Part shown: positions 1 to 8,068 of the stretch, piece after piece
Position numbering within the stretch: position 1 is the first letter of the stretch
How the letters are laid out: each line of letters opens with the position of its first letter
Assembly: GCF_000981765.1 (NCBI RefSeq)
Contig: NZ_CP010975.1
Coordinates: forward strand, 2,294,001-2,358,000
Reading direction: 5' to 3'
DNA: 64,000 nt
From: Kangiella geojedonensis
GTDB lineage: Bacteria; Pseudomonadota; Gammaproteobacteria; Enterobacterales; Kangiellaceae
Notes under the pieces: generated by a model
Databases searched by the model: none
Seen by the model: the letters and a program-made list of their open reading frames with translations, nothing else
Told to the model about the DNA's origin: nothing
Made by a program: the position numbers and the translations under genes

Positions 1-567
1 TTCTGTAGATACCGAGAATGGCATCTCTTGGCTATCTGGAGTTGGGTAGTCATAATTGAAGTAATTAACAAATTCTTCTAAGCGAACCGCATCATTCGGT
101 GGAAAATACCCATCGTTTAACATTCGGCGTACATTGGAGTAAGCTCCTGTGTCGACATCAATACTGAAAGTCGATACAGGCTGTTCCAGCGTTAAAAACA
201 CGTCCGAAGGCTCTATTTTTTGGTACTGCTCACGATTGACCACATTCAATTGTCGAGGTGCAGGCATCATGACCTTTTCAGGTTGTGCGAAAGCCATATC
301 CGACATAGTTACTCGAGAGCCCGTCACCATAATGCGCTCCGCTTCTTCCGCCACACGCTTCTCTTTACGCAGGACATGGCTCGCCTCAAGCTGTTTTGCC
401 TCACGTTTCTTTTGTTCAGCAGATTCTAACGGTTCATTGGCGACCACTGAGGATGTGCTTCGGTCACTTTCTTGATCATGTGAACTTTGGCAGGCTCCTA
501 AGCCGACGATAACCATACTCGCGATAAGACCATACTTGAACGTTTGACCCTTTCTAGTGATATTCAT
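1..567 (-). CDS. von Willebrand factor type A family lipoprotein (YfbK-like), N-terminal part
   Basis: The gene reads off the left edge of the window; 189 codons are visible from the ATG at 567. The product starts with a lipoprotein signal whose lipobox (LGAC) puts the lipid cysteine near residue 26. A charged Glu/Lys/Arg-rich linker follows, then the segment VSTFSIDVDTGAYSNVRR and VRLEEFVNYFNYDYP. These are typical of the N-terminal domain of YfbK-type vWA proteins. The vWA domain itself would lie outside the window. The function of this family is poorly known; it is usually a cell-envelope protein. Around residues 80-87 there is MVTGSRV, which resembles the VTGSR segment of TonB-dependent receptors. 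Family call is firm, role is not. Confidence 0.85.
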   Translation of the reverse strand, partial: MNITRKGQTFKYGLIASMVIVGLGACQSSHDQESDRSTSSVVANEPLESAEQKKREAKQLEASHVLRKEKRVAEEAERIMVTGSRVTMSDMAFAQPEKVMMPAPRQLNVVNREQYQKIEPSDVFLTLEQPVSTFSIDVDTGAYSNVRRMLNDGYFPPNDAVRLEEFVNYFNYDYPTPDSQEMPFSVSTE

Positions 568-692
568 TTCTAACTCCTTTATTGGTAATTCATCGTTATT
601 CAATAGCTATTAACGTGGTCGTACCTAAAAAGGGTTAACTTTTTTCAGAAAGTTGCTACAGTGACACCAATTGATCATATTCTTTGCTAATC

Positions 693-1136
693 ATGAACAG
701 CCAGCAACTCGAAAACCTCGTGCATAAAGAAATTCCTATCACTAAAGCTTTGGATATTCACATTGACGAACTTACCGAGCACAGTATTCGTGTAATTGCG
801 CCTTTTGAGGCCAATAAAAATATCCACAATACCGCATTTGCTGGCAGTATTTATACGGTTGCGACGATTGCCGGCTGGTCGCTAGTCAGTCACATCGCGT
901 CTCATCTAGCCATAGAAGGTTCAGTGGTGTTAGCTAAGGCCGAAATTCAATATAAGAAACCGATTAATGGCGACATTGTTGCTCAGTGCGAGATTAAAGA
1001 TCTGAGCAGCCTAGAAACCTTTGCATCATCATTTAAGCGCAAGAACCGCGCACGCATAAACTTCATCATTGATGTGGTAGAAGACGGTGTCATAAAGGCA
1101 CAGCTTAATGCGAATTTTGCTTTAGTCGGACAGTAA
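693..1136 (+). CDS. YiiD C-terminal-like thioesterase (hotdog fold)
   Basis: A 147-residue protein resembling the thioesterase domain found at the C terminus of YiiD (DUF4442/PF09500-like hotdog fold). Supporting features are the NIHNTAFAGSIYTVATIAGW segment, which in this family carries the acyl-thioester active region, followed by alternating beta strands to the end. It presumably hydrolyses an acyl-CoA or acyl-ACP; the substrate cannot be read from sequence. I chose the ATG at 693. A TTG in frame at 684 is possible; neither has a clear Shine-Dalgarno sequence. The gene stands alone, divergent from the vWA lipoprotein gene and upstream of a Pho-box promoter. Confidence 0.7.
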   Translation: MNSQQLENLVHKEIPITKALDIHIDELTEHSIRVIAPFEANKNIHNTAFAGSIYTVATIAGWSLVSHIASHLAIEGSVVLAKAEIQYKKPINGDIVAQCEIKDLSSLETFASSFKRKNRARINFIIDVVEDGVIKAQLNANFALVGQ

Positions 1137-1193
1137 GACTTTTGCAAGAGACTGTTTAACAAGCCTAAGATTCATCATCATAAGTTCAGTCAG

Positions 1194-1211
1194 CTGTCAC
1201 AAAATTGTAAC
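1194..1211 (+). promoter_or_regulatory. Pho box (PhoB operator) upstream of the PstS/OmpA fusion gene
   Basis: The sequence CTGTCACAAAATTGTAAC fits the PhoB 7-4-7 direct repeat (CTGTCAT-N4-CTGTCAC) with few changes. A TATAAT lies downstream at 1233-1238 and the gene starts at 1289. The gap between Pho box and -10 is 21 bp, longer than in classic Pho promoters, so another -10 or a second PhoB dimer site may be used. The match of site and target (a phosphate-binding-type protein) makes phosphate-starvation control likely. Confidence 0.65.
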
Positions 1212-1288
1212 ACCCGCCCTAACAACACTCTTTATAATTGCTTTCAATGTCTGTTAAAGATTCTTAATACCTTATCGGGGTTACTGTA

Positions 1289-2656
1289 ATGATTCACCAA
1301 TGTTTCCGTCGCATCATAACGACACTTCTATTATTGACCGCTTTTCCATCGATAGCCACAAACCTGGATATCAGCCAACAACAAGCTCAAAAACTCCATC
1401 AGGCTGAGATCCTCTTCACCATGAAAGGCTCAAACACCATTGGTGAAAAACTTGCACCAGCGTTAGCGGCAAAATACCTGATTGAGAGGGGCGCTACTGA
1501 AACTGAAATCATACAAACTCATACGGTAGAGAAAACCGTTATTGGCACCATGCAAAACGGTGACATTCAGGCCATCGATATTAAAGCGCATGGTTCTTCA
1601 ACCGGGTTCAAAGCACTCGCCGATAGCAATACAGATATCGCCATGTCTTCACGTCGCGTGAAAGATAAGGAGCGCCAGAGTTTAATGGGGCAGTATGGTG
1701 ATTTAAAAGCGATGGCCAATGAGTACACTATCGCCGTTGATGGTTTGGCGGTTATTGTCCATCCCGACTTAAACATCAAACAGCTCAATACAAAGCAGTT
1801 ATCCATGATCTTTTCCGGCGAACTGACTAACTGGCGAGAACTTGGGGGAATAAATCAACCAATCAGCGTTTTCGCTCGAGACGACAACTCGGGAACTTAT
1901 GACACTTTCAAATCCCTTGTGCTAAAACGTCACAAAGTCACGCTTTCAGATAATGCCAAACGGTATGAGTCATCTGGGGAATTATCCGAACAAGTTAGCT
2001 CAACCTTCGGAGCTATTGGTTTTGTGGCACTGCCTTATGTTAATAAAGCTAAAGCGATTGCCGTTTCAGAAGAAGGCGTTGCTTTATCCTTTAAGCCCAA
2101 TAAATTTACGGTTAGTACTGAAGACTATGTTCTCAGCAGACGCCTATATTTGTATTACCCTAGCAATAACAGCAATAAGTATGCGCAAGATTTCATGAAC
2201 TTCGTACTCGGCAATAAAGCGCAAACAGTCGTTGAGCAAAACCATTTAATTTCTCTCAAAGTGAACGATGCCACAGTCCGCTTTAACCGGAATTATCCGC
2301 CACGATACTTGAATATGATTAGAGAATCGAAGCGCTTATCCATTACCTTCCACTTCGATCAAAATCTTGAGCTGGATAATAAAGGGAAACGTGATATTGC
2401 TCGTCTTGCTGAATACGTCAAAAATCGTCGTTTAAAGGATCTGTTCGTGTTTGGTTTTAGCGCAGAAAGCGGTGATGCAGAAAAAGATAAAGCACTTTCA
2501 GAAAGCCTAGCAAATCAAATTACCGAGCAATTGAAAGCATCAGGAATTACACCTTTTTATACCCAGGGCTATGGTAGCCGAGGCGCCATTGCCTCTAATG
2601 AAACGGCTAATGGCAAAGCTAAAAATCAGCGTGTAGAAATCTGGGTAGGTCGATAA
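1289..2656 (+). CDS. PstS-like phosphate-binding domain fused to an OmpA-like peptidoglycan-binding domain
   Basis: The 455-residue protein starts with a signal peptide (about 1-24). A periplasmic binding-protein domain of the PstS type follows at about residues 38-330, with FTMKGSNTIGEKLAPALA at its start, SSTGFKAL and FARDDNSGTYDTFKSLVL in the ligand-binding loops. The last ~110 residues form an OmpA/MotB-type domain: ITFHFDQNLELDNKGKRDI, then the closing NGKAKNQRVEIWVG. Such fusions are predicted to hold a substrate-binding module on the cell wall. No pst permease genes are adjacent, so it may sense or buffer phosphate rather than feed an ABC transporter. The Pho box at 1194-1211 supports phosphate control. 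The ATG at 1289 is the only start that keeps the signal peptide. Confidence 0.85.
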   Translation: MIHQCFRRIITTLLLLTAFPSIATNLDISQQQAQKLHQAEILFTMKGSNTIGEKLAPALAAKYLIERGATETEIIQTHTVEKTVIGTMQNGDIQAIDIKAHGSSTGFKALADSNTDIAMSSRRVKDKERQSLMGQYGDLKAMANEYTIAVDGLAVIVHPDLNIKQLNTKQLSMIFSGELTNWRELGGINQPISVFARDDNSGTYDTFKSLVLKRHKVTLSDNAKRYESSGELSEQVSSTFGAIGFVALPYVNKAKAIAVSEEGVALSFKPNKFTVSTEDYVLSRRLYLYYPSNNSNKYAQDFMNFVLGNKAQTVVEQNHLISLKVNDATVRFNRNYPPRYLNMIRESKRLSITFHFDQNLELDNKGKRDIARLAEYVKNRRLKDLFVFGFSAESGDAEKDKALSESLANQITEQLKASGITPFYTQGYGSRGAIASNETANGKAKNQRVEIWVGR

Positions 2657-2662
2657 ACAAGT

Positions 2663-3448
2663 CTATGAGTGGCTCAATAGATATTTTCTCAACTGCGTAC
2701 AGGATTGTACGAACAAACGATGAAAATCTATTGGGCCAATATCTTGCGACATCTGTTGCCGTGAAATCAAATAATCTTCAGCACTATCGCCTAACTGAGC
2801 CAAAACAGTTGATAACTGAGCACTCTCAGACTGAAAACCATCAACTTCTTCTAATAGCCTAAGGCCATCCAACAATAAACCACAAGCTTCTTGCCTAAAT
2901 TGGTTATGACAACTGAGAGTGTTGGTCTGCACCAGCGCTCTGATCGCGCCGCTTAACTTAACACAGTGACTCTCACTGAGCGCTTGATATAACCTCTGGA
3001 TAGACACAGCATCGACATCTTGATCAACATAAATATAATCTGTACCACCTAATACTGGCGGTAAGGATGCGCCTTTAGCGTTTTCATACCAGTCAAACTC
3101 TGGAACTGTTTCACCCAGCTCAGCATACTCAGCAGCATGCTTTTGAAGGATATCGAGTTCTAAATATTCAGTAAGTTGTGATGCTAAACAGGGATCTAAT
3201 AGATGATGATAGTTTGGGAATGCATAAAATTTAAAGGTATTGCTGGCAGCTACTGAGGAACACAATATGGCGGCTTTCAGCAAGACTTCTTTGCCCTTAC
3301 CTGACTCTGAGCTAGCGATTGAAATAAAGTTGTCGGAAACGACTAATGATACTTCCTCAACATGAATGTCACACTTGGGATAAACACCCATCGGTGACAT
3401 GAGTCGATATCGCCACTCTGTGGCTTGCTGTTCCGGTAAACTAGCCAT
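2663..3448 (-). CDS. hypothetical protein of unknown function
   Basis: I do not recognise this family. The start at 3448 (MASLPEQQ...) is preferred because GGGGG lies seven bases upstream; an earlier in-frame ATG at 3478 has no such site. The product (about 261 residues) has no signal peptide and no membrane segment. Its first third is rich in beta strands (YRLMSPMG, VSLVVSDNFISIASS); the C-terminal half is helical and acidic (LLLDGLRLLEEV, LSTVLAQLGDSAEDYLISRQQMS). It ends six bases from the convergent PstS/OmpA gene and is separated from carbonic anhydrase by that gene's terminator, so it is probably a single-gene unit. Codon use looks like its neighbours. Confidence 0.75.
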   Translation of the reverse strand: MASLPEQQATEWRYRLMSPMGVYPKCDIHVEEVSLVVSDNFISIASSESGKGKEVLLKAAILCSSVAASNTFKFYAFPNYHHLLDPCLASQLTEYLELDILQKHAAEYAELGETVPEFDWYENAKGASLPPVLGGTDYIYVDQDVDAVSIQRLYQALSESHCVKLSGAIRALVQTNTLSCHNQFRQEACGLLLDGLRLLEEVDGFQSESAQLSTVLAQLGDSAEDYLISRQQMSQDIGPIDFHRLFVQSCTQLRKYLLSHS

Positions 3449-3536
3449 ACTTATTCCCCCAAATAAATACTTACTCAATAAAGCTAAACCGTTTTTTATA
3501 ACCCTCCTTGAGGAATCCCTTCTCTTAACCTTTAAT

Positions 3537-3566
3537 AAAAAAGGCCAGCGTTTGCTGGCCTTTTTT
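3537..3566 (-). terminator. Rho-independent terminator of can
   Basis: A-run, GGCCAGC, loop GTTT, GCTGGCC and T-run form a seven-base GC-rich stem with U-tracts on both strands, directly after the can stop codon on the minus strand. Confidence 0.9.
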
Positions 3567-3567
3567 G

Positions 3568-4200
3568 TTAACTTTGATACTGGTAAACGCTGTGATTGCT
3601 TGAAACACTGTCAGTCGACACCTCAAGGTCTTTAATATGACCATCTTTTAGACTATAGCACCACCCGTGCACACTGAGTTTTTGTCCACGTTTCCAAGCA
3701 TCCTGCACAATCGTCGTATTACAAACCGTTTGAACTTGATCCTTAACGTTCAGTTCACACATTAAATCAGAACGCTCTTGTTCGTTAGTAATAGCCGTGA
3801 ATTTAGTTTCATTCTTAATATACACATCTTTGATCTGGGTTAACCAGTTATCGATCAAACCCAACTGCTGGTTGCTTAATGCAGCATTCACACCACCACA
3901 GCCATAGTGTCCACAGACAATAATATGCTCAACCTGCAATACTTGAACTGCGAACTGTAAAACTGACATGCAGTTTAGGTCAGTCGTGCTCACTTGGTTA
4001 GCGATATTTCGATGAACGAATATTTCTCCTGGCATCAAATTCGTGATTTGAGTTGCAGGAACACGACTATCCGCACAGCCAATCCATAAGTATTTTGGGG
4101 ACTGTTGCTCTGATAACTCTTTAAAGAAATCCGGATACTGCTCAACAGTGTCAGCAGCCCATTGACGGTTTTGCTCAAGTAGTTTTTTAATGTCGCTCAT
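3568..4200 (-). CDS. can: beta-class carbonic anhydrase
   Basis: Interconverts CO2 and bicarbonate, supplying bicarbonate to carboxylases such as acetyl-CoA carboxylase (AccBC is encoded elsewhere in this window). The 210-residue length is usual for the family. The zinc ligands fall at the same numbers as in E. coli Can: C42 and D44 in WIGCADSRVP, H98 and C101 in VCGHYGCGGV; R46 completes the Asp-Arg dyad. FVHRNIANQV is the other family signature. Cytoplasmic. It is transcribed alone, ending at a strong terminator. Confidence 0.96.
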   Translation of the reverse strand: MSDIKKLLEQNRQWAADTVEQYPDFFKELSEQQSPKYLWIGCADSRVPATQITNLMPGEIFVHRNIANQVSTTDLNCMSVLQFAVQVLQVEHIIVCGHYGCGGVNAALSNQQLGLIDNWLTQIKDVYIKNETKFTAITNEQERSDLMCELNVKDQVQTVCNTTIVQDAWKRGQKLSVHGWCYSLKDGHIKDLEVSTDSVSSNHSVYQYQS

Positions 4201-4320
4201 ATTTCTTTATAAATGCTGGTTAATACTTCCCTATATCATAACATGGAATTTATTCAGTTCTCAGCAATATCCTTAAACCAGATACAGCCTGGACGAAAAA
4301 AGGCTCTCTTAACCTACACC

Positions 4321-4342
4321 AGAAGCTTGGCCATAAGCTTCT
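4321..4342 (-). other. short inverted repeat downstream of the small lipoprotein gene
   Basis: AGAAGCTT and AAGCTTCT arms (8 bp) around a 6-base loop, just after the lipoprotein gene at 4353-4682. It could end transcription or protect the mRNA, but there is no T-run on the minus strand, so a terminator call is weak. Confidence 0.3.
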
Positions 4343-4352
4343 ATGTCTATTA

Positions 4353-4682
4353 TTACAATGTCATTGCCTTTACTTCACAATAGATAGTGTCAGTCGCACC
4401 TTCGGTATGAACCACTTTTTTGACTTCATAGCTGTCAACTGCATCCTTTTCACGCGCCTTCGATACTAATTCATCAATGCAGCGCTCTTTTTCTAGAGCA
4501 ACCTCAGCACCCTTCGCCAACACAATCTCATGCACAAAATGCCTCTCACCATCGGAGCTAGAGATATCGTGGTAAATCTCTTTACCCGTACGGTAGGTGT
4601 CCGAAATGATTCGTTCAGGTGCTTTCAGTTGGACACAAGCAGTGATCAAAAACGCCACTATAATTAGAATAATGGTTTTCAT
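4353..4682 (-). CDS. small putative lipoprotein
   Basis: From the ATG at 4682, preceded by GAGGGA, the 109-residue product begins MKTIILIIVAFLITACVQLK: a short hydrophobic signal and lipobox ITAC with the lipid cysteine at residue 16. A longer reading frame upstream to 4739 would bury the signal peptide and is rejected. The mature part is charged and helical, with two further cysteines (in ERCIDEL and TIYCEV) that could form a disulfide. No known domain recognised. The gene follows the groESL terminator in the same direction but is probably transcribed separately. Confidence 0.75.
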   Translation of the reverse strand: MKTIILIIVAFLITACVQLKAPERIISDTYRTGKEIYHDISSSDGERHFVHEIVLAKGAEVALEKERCIDELVSKAREKDAVDSYEVKKVVHTEGATDTIYCEVKAMTL

Positions 4683-4743
4683 GGGGGTTCCCTCTCTTAT
4701 TTTGCACCGTATTCTAGCGGTTGATGATATTTTTTCCACATAA

Positions 4744-4771
4744 AAAAAGCCCCGCGATTGCGAGGCTTTTT
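4744..4771 (-). terminator. Rho-independent terminator of groESL
   Basis: AAAAAGCC-C-CGC, loop GATT, GCG-A-GGCTTTTT: a hairpin with a single C/A mismatch and flanking A and T runs. It lies about 130 bases after groEL, beyond the nested inverted repeat at 4793-4890. Confidence 0.8.
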
Positions 4772-4792
4772 ATAACTATTTAACGCAGTTAA

Positions 4793-4890
4793 TTTGCTTC
4801 AGTTCGAGGCAACTTGGTTTTTAAGTGAGGGAGTTTGCAACAAGCAAATGACCGAACGAAAAAACCAAGTTAACAAAGAAATGAAGTAAA
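4793..4890. repeat. three-tier nested inverted repeat (possible structured RNA or interspersed repeat) in the groEL 3' region
   Basis: Three nested pairs of arms are visible. Outer: TTTGCTTCA at 4793-4801 with TGAAGTAAA at 4882-4890 (9 bp, one G-U if the plus strand is read). Middle: AACTTGGTTTTT at 4811-4822 with AAAAACCAAGTT at 4860-4871 (12 bp, perfect). Inner: TTTGC at 4834-4838 with GCAAA at 4844-4848, loop AACAA. The element sits between the groEL stop and its terminator. Its GAGGGAGTTT and AATGACCGAAC segments look like repeats I remember downstream of highly expressed genes in marine gammaproteobacteria; that is recollection only. Confidence 0.6.
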
Positions 4891-4903
4891 GTAACAAGTT
4901 AAA

Positions 4904-6559
<1,656 letters not shown>

Positions 6560-6584
6560 CTAAAATTCGTTGAGTGTATTCTTA

Positions 6585-6875
6585 TTAAGCTTCGATGACG
6601 GCCATGATGTCGTCTTCGCGCAATACGAGAAGTTCTTCGCCATCAGCCTTCACTTCTGTACCGGCAAATTTACCGAACAAGACTTTGTCACCAACTTTCA
6701 CGTCTAGGGCTCGAACGTCACCTGAATCCAACGGCTTGCCGTTACCGATAGCGAGAATCTCGCCGCGGCTTGGCTTTTCTTTAGCGTTGTCTGGTATCAC
6801 GATGCCACCAGCAGTTGTAGTTTCTTCTTCTAAACGACGCACAATAACGCGGTCATGTAATGGACGTAAGCTCAT
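6585..6875 (-). CDS. groES: co-chaperonin GroES (10 kDa)
   Basis: Forms the heptameric lid of the GroEL chamber. The start at 6875 ([14 protein letters not shown]) gives the standard 96 residues and has AGGAGA in the right place; the longer open frame upstream to 6953 runs through the promoter and is not coding. The mobile loop ([20 protein letters not shown]) and the C-terminal EDDIMAVIE are as expected. First gene of groESL. Confidence 0.98.
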   Translation of the reverse strand: MSLRPLHDRVIVRRLEEETTTAGGIVIPDNAKEKPSRGEILAIGNGKPLDSGDVRALDVKVGDKVLFGKFAGTEVKADGEELLVLREDDIMAVIEA

Positions 6876-6930
6876 GTTTTTTCTCCTAATAGAAAGTGTT
6901 TTACTTACTACGAAAAATCGTTTGGGGAAG

Positions 6931-6958
6931 ATATGGGGGCTTTTTTTTAGCACTCAAG
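6931..6958 (-). promoter_or_regulatory. sigma-32 (RpoH) type heat-shock promoter of groESL
   Basis: On the minus strand CTTGAG (6953-6958) is followed after 14 bp by CCCCATAT (6931-6938), close to the sigma-32 consensus CTTGAA-N13/14-CCCCATNT. The transcript would start about 50 bases before groES. The -35 element lies inside the CIRCE operator. Confidence 0.75.
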
Positions 6959-6973
6959 GGGTTCAAGTGCTAA
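6947..6973. promoter_or_regulatory. CIRCE operator (HrcA binding site) of groESL
   Basis: TTAGCACTC, nine bases, AAGTGCTAA: the 9-9-9 inverted repeat of the HrcA operator with one mismatch (consensus right arm GAGTGCTAA). It overlaps the -35 of the sigma-32 promoter, so HrcA would block RNA polymerase directly. hrcA itself is not in this window. Confidence 0.88.
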
Positions 6974-7013
6974 TTTTTTCACTTTTTTTTAAAAAAAAAG
7001 CATTCAAGCAACG

Positions 7014-7514
7014 TCACTCCTCAAGTCGCTTATGCTCTTTATCGTCGGTGCGTTCGTACTCGCCATCAACGGTATTATCGTCTTGATAGGAGCGTTGCTG
7101 TCCAAAAGGGTCGTTACCACTACCGGTAAAGCCACCGCCATGCATACTCTGAACCTTAAACATACCTTTACTAATCAATAGCTTAGCAAAATACTCTCGC
7201 GTCTGCGGTATCAGCCAAAGAAAGCCAATGGTGTCCGTGACGAAGCCGGGGGTTACTAAGAAGGCGCCAGCAATAATCAACAAGACACCTTCGACCATTT
7301 CTTGAGCCGGCGCTTGTCCTTGACGCATTTTTTCTTGCAGTCTTGCGAAGACGCTAAAGCCTTGCTGTTTAAGCATGCCAACACCAATGATGCCGGTTAG
7401 CAGGATCAGCCCGATTGTTGGTAAGGCACCAATTAAGCTGCCAACGCTGAGTAACACATAAATTTCAGCGACTGCTAAGACAATGAAAAGTAAGAAAAAA
7501 TTTCGAAACCACAT
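7014..7514 (-). CDS. fxsA: FxsA family inner-membrane protein
   Basis: A 166-residue membrane protein with hydrophobic segments at about 5-22, 26-45 and 75-100 (LLIIAGAFLVTPGFVTDTIGFLWLIP), the last being the FxsA signature. In E. coli FxsA affects exclusion of phage T7 by F plasmid; its normal role is unknown. The C-terminal 50 residues are hydrophilic and charged. It is divergent from cutA and upstream of groES in the same direction. The fxsA/groESL/cutA/dsbD neighbourhood is widely kept in gammaproteobacteria. Confidence 0.9.
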   Translation of the reverse strand: MWFRNFFLLFIVLAVAEIYVLLSVGSLIGALPTIGLILLTGIIGVGMLKQQGFSVFARLQEKMRQGQAPAQEMVEGVLLIIAGAFLVTPGFVTDTIGFLWLIPQTREYFAKLLISKGMFKVQSMHGGGFTGSGNDPFGQQRSYQDDNTVDGEYERTDDKEHKRLEE

Positions 7515-7564
7515 AATGTACTCGTTTCCCCTCAGCTGTCGCTGAAGTCAAATTCATGGAAAGC

Positions 7565-7592
7565 TTATCAAAGCTATAGATACCGTTATAAT
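7565..7592 (+). promoter_or_regulatory. candidate sigma-70 promoter of cutA
   Basis: TTATCA (7565-7570), 16 bp, perfect TATAAT (7587-7592), placed 45 bases before the cutA start in the fxsA-cutA divergent gap. The -35 is a weak match. Confidence 0.4.
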
Positions 7593-7636
7593 GGGGACAA
7601 TACGCTTAATCACAAGTTCAGCAAAGGATTCCTTTC

Positions 7637-7978
7637 ATGGCGTTATCAGCCTCTAAAAACATAAAACGAAACTTCCAAGTCGCATTATGCACTGCACCTG
7701 ACATTGATACTGCAGAATCACTCGCTGAAAAAATGGTGAAACAAAAGCTGGCCGCGTGCGTCAATATTGTTCCTGCAATAACCAGTGTTTATCAGTGGCA
7801 GGGAGACATCGAAAAAGATTCTGAAGTTCTGCTGATCATAAAAACAGCCGAAGAACTGATGGCTGATTTAGGTGACTTGCTTGAAACAGAACATCCTTAT
7901 GAGGTGTTTGAGTTGATTAGTTGCGATATTGAACAAGCTTCAGCAGCTTACTTACAATGGCTTAATGATGAATTATAG
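7637..7978 (+). CDS. cutA: CutA family divalent-ion-tolerance protein
   Basis: A 113-residue trimeric PII-like fold protein. Family signatures are VKQKLAACVNIVPAITSVYQWQG and SEVLLIIKT followed by HPYEVFELI. It was first linked to copper tolerance; its real role remains unsettled. The first ~12 residues are an extension relative to short homologues. It is followed after 90 bases by dsbD, the partner historically called dipZ/cutA2. Confidence 0.95.
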   Translation: MALSASKNIKRNFQVALCTAPDIDTAESLAEKMVKQKLAACVNIVPAITSVYQWQGDIEKDSEVLLIIKTAEELMADLGDLLETEHPYEVFELISCDIEQASAAYLQWLNDEL

Positions 7979-8068
7979 GCAAGCTGTGATGTTGCCGTTT
8001 TTGTAAAGTCATTGTAAACCTTAAGATTTCGCCCTATAAACTGGTATTATACGATGGATTTTTAACCA

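Noticed and set aside
6876-6953. N-terminal extension of GroES
   Set aside because: The frame is open to 6953 but runs through the promoter and leader; AGGAGA is placed for the start at 6875.
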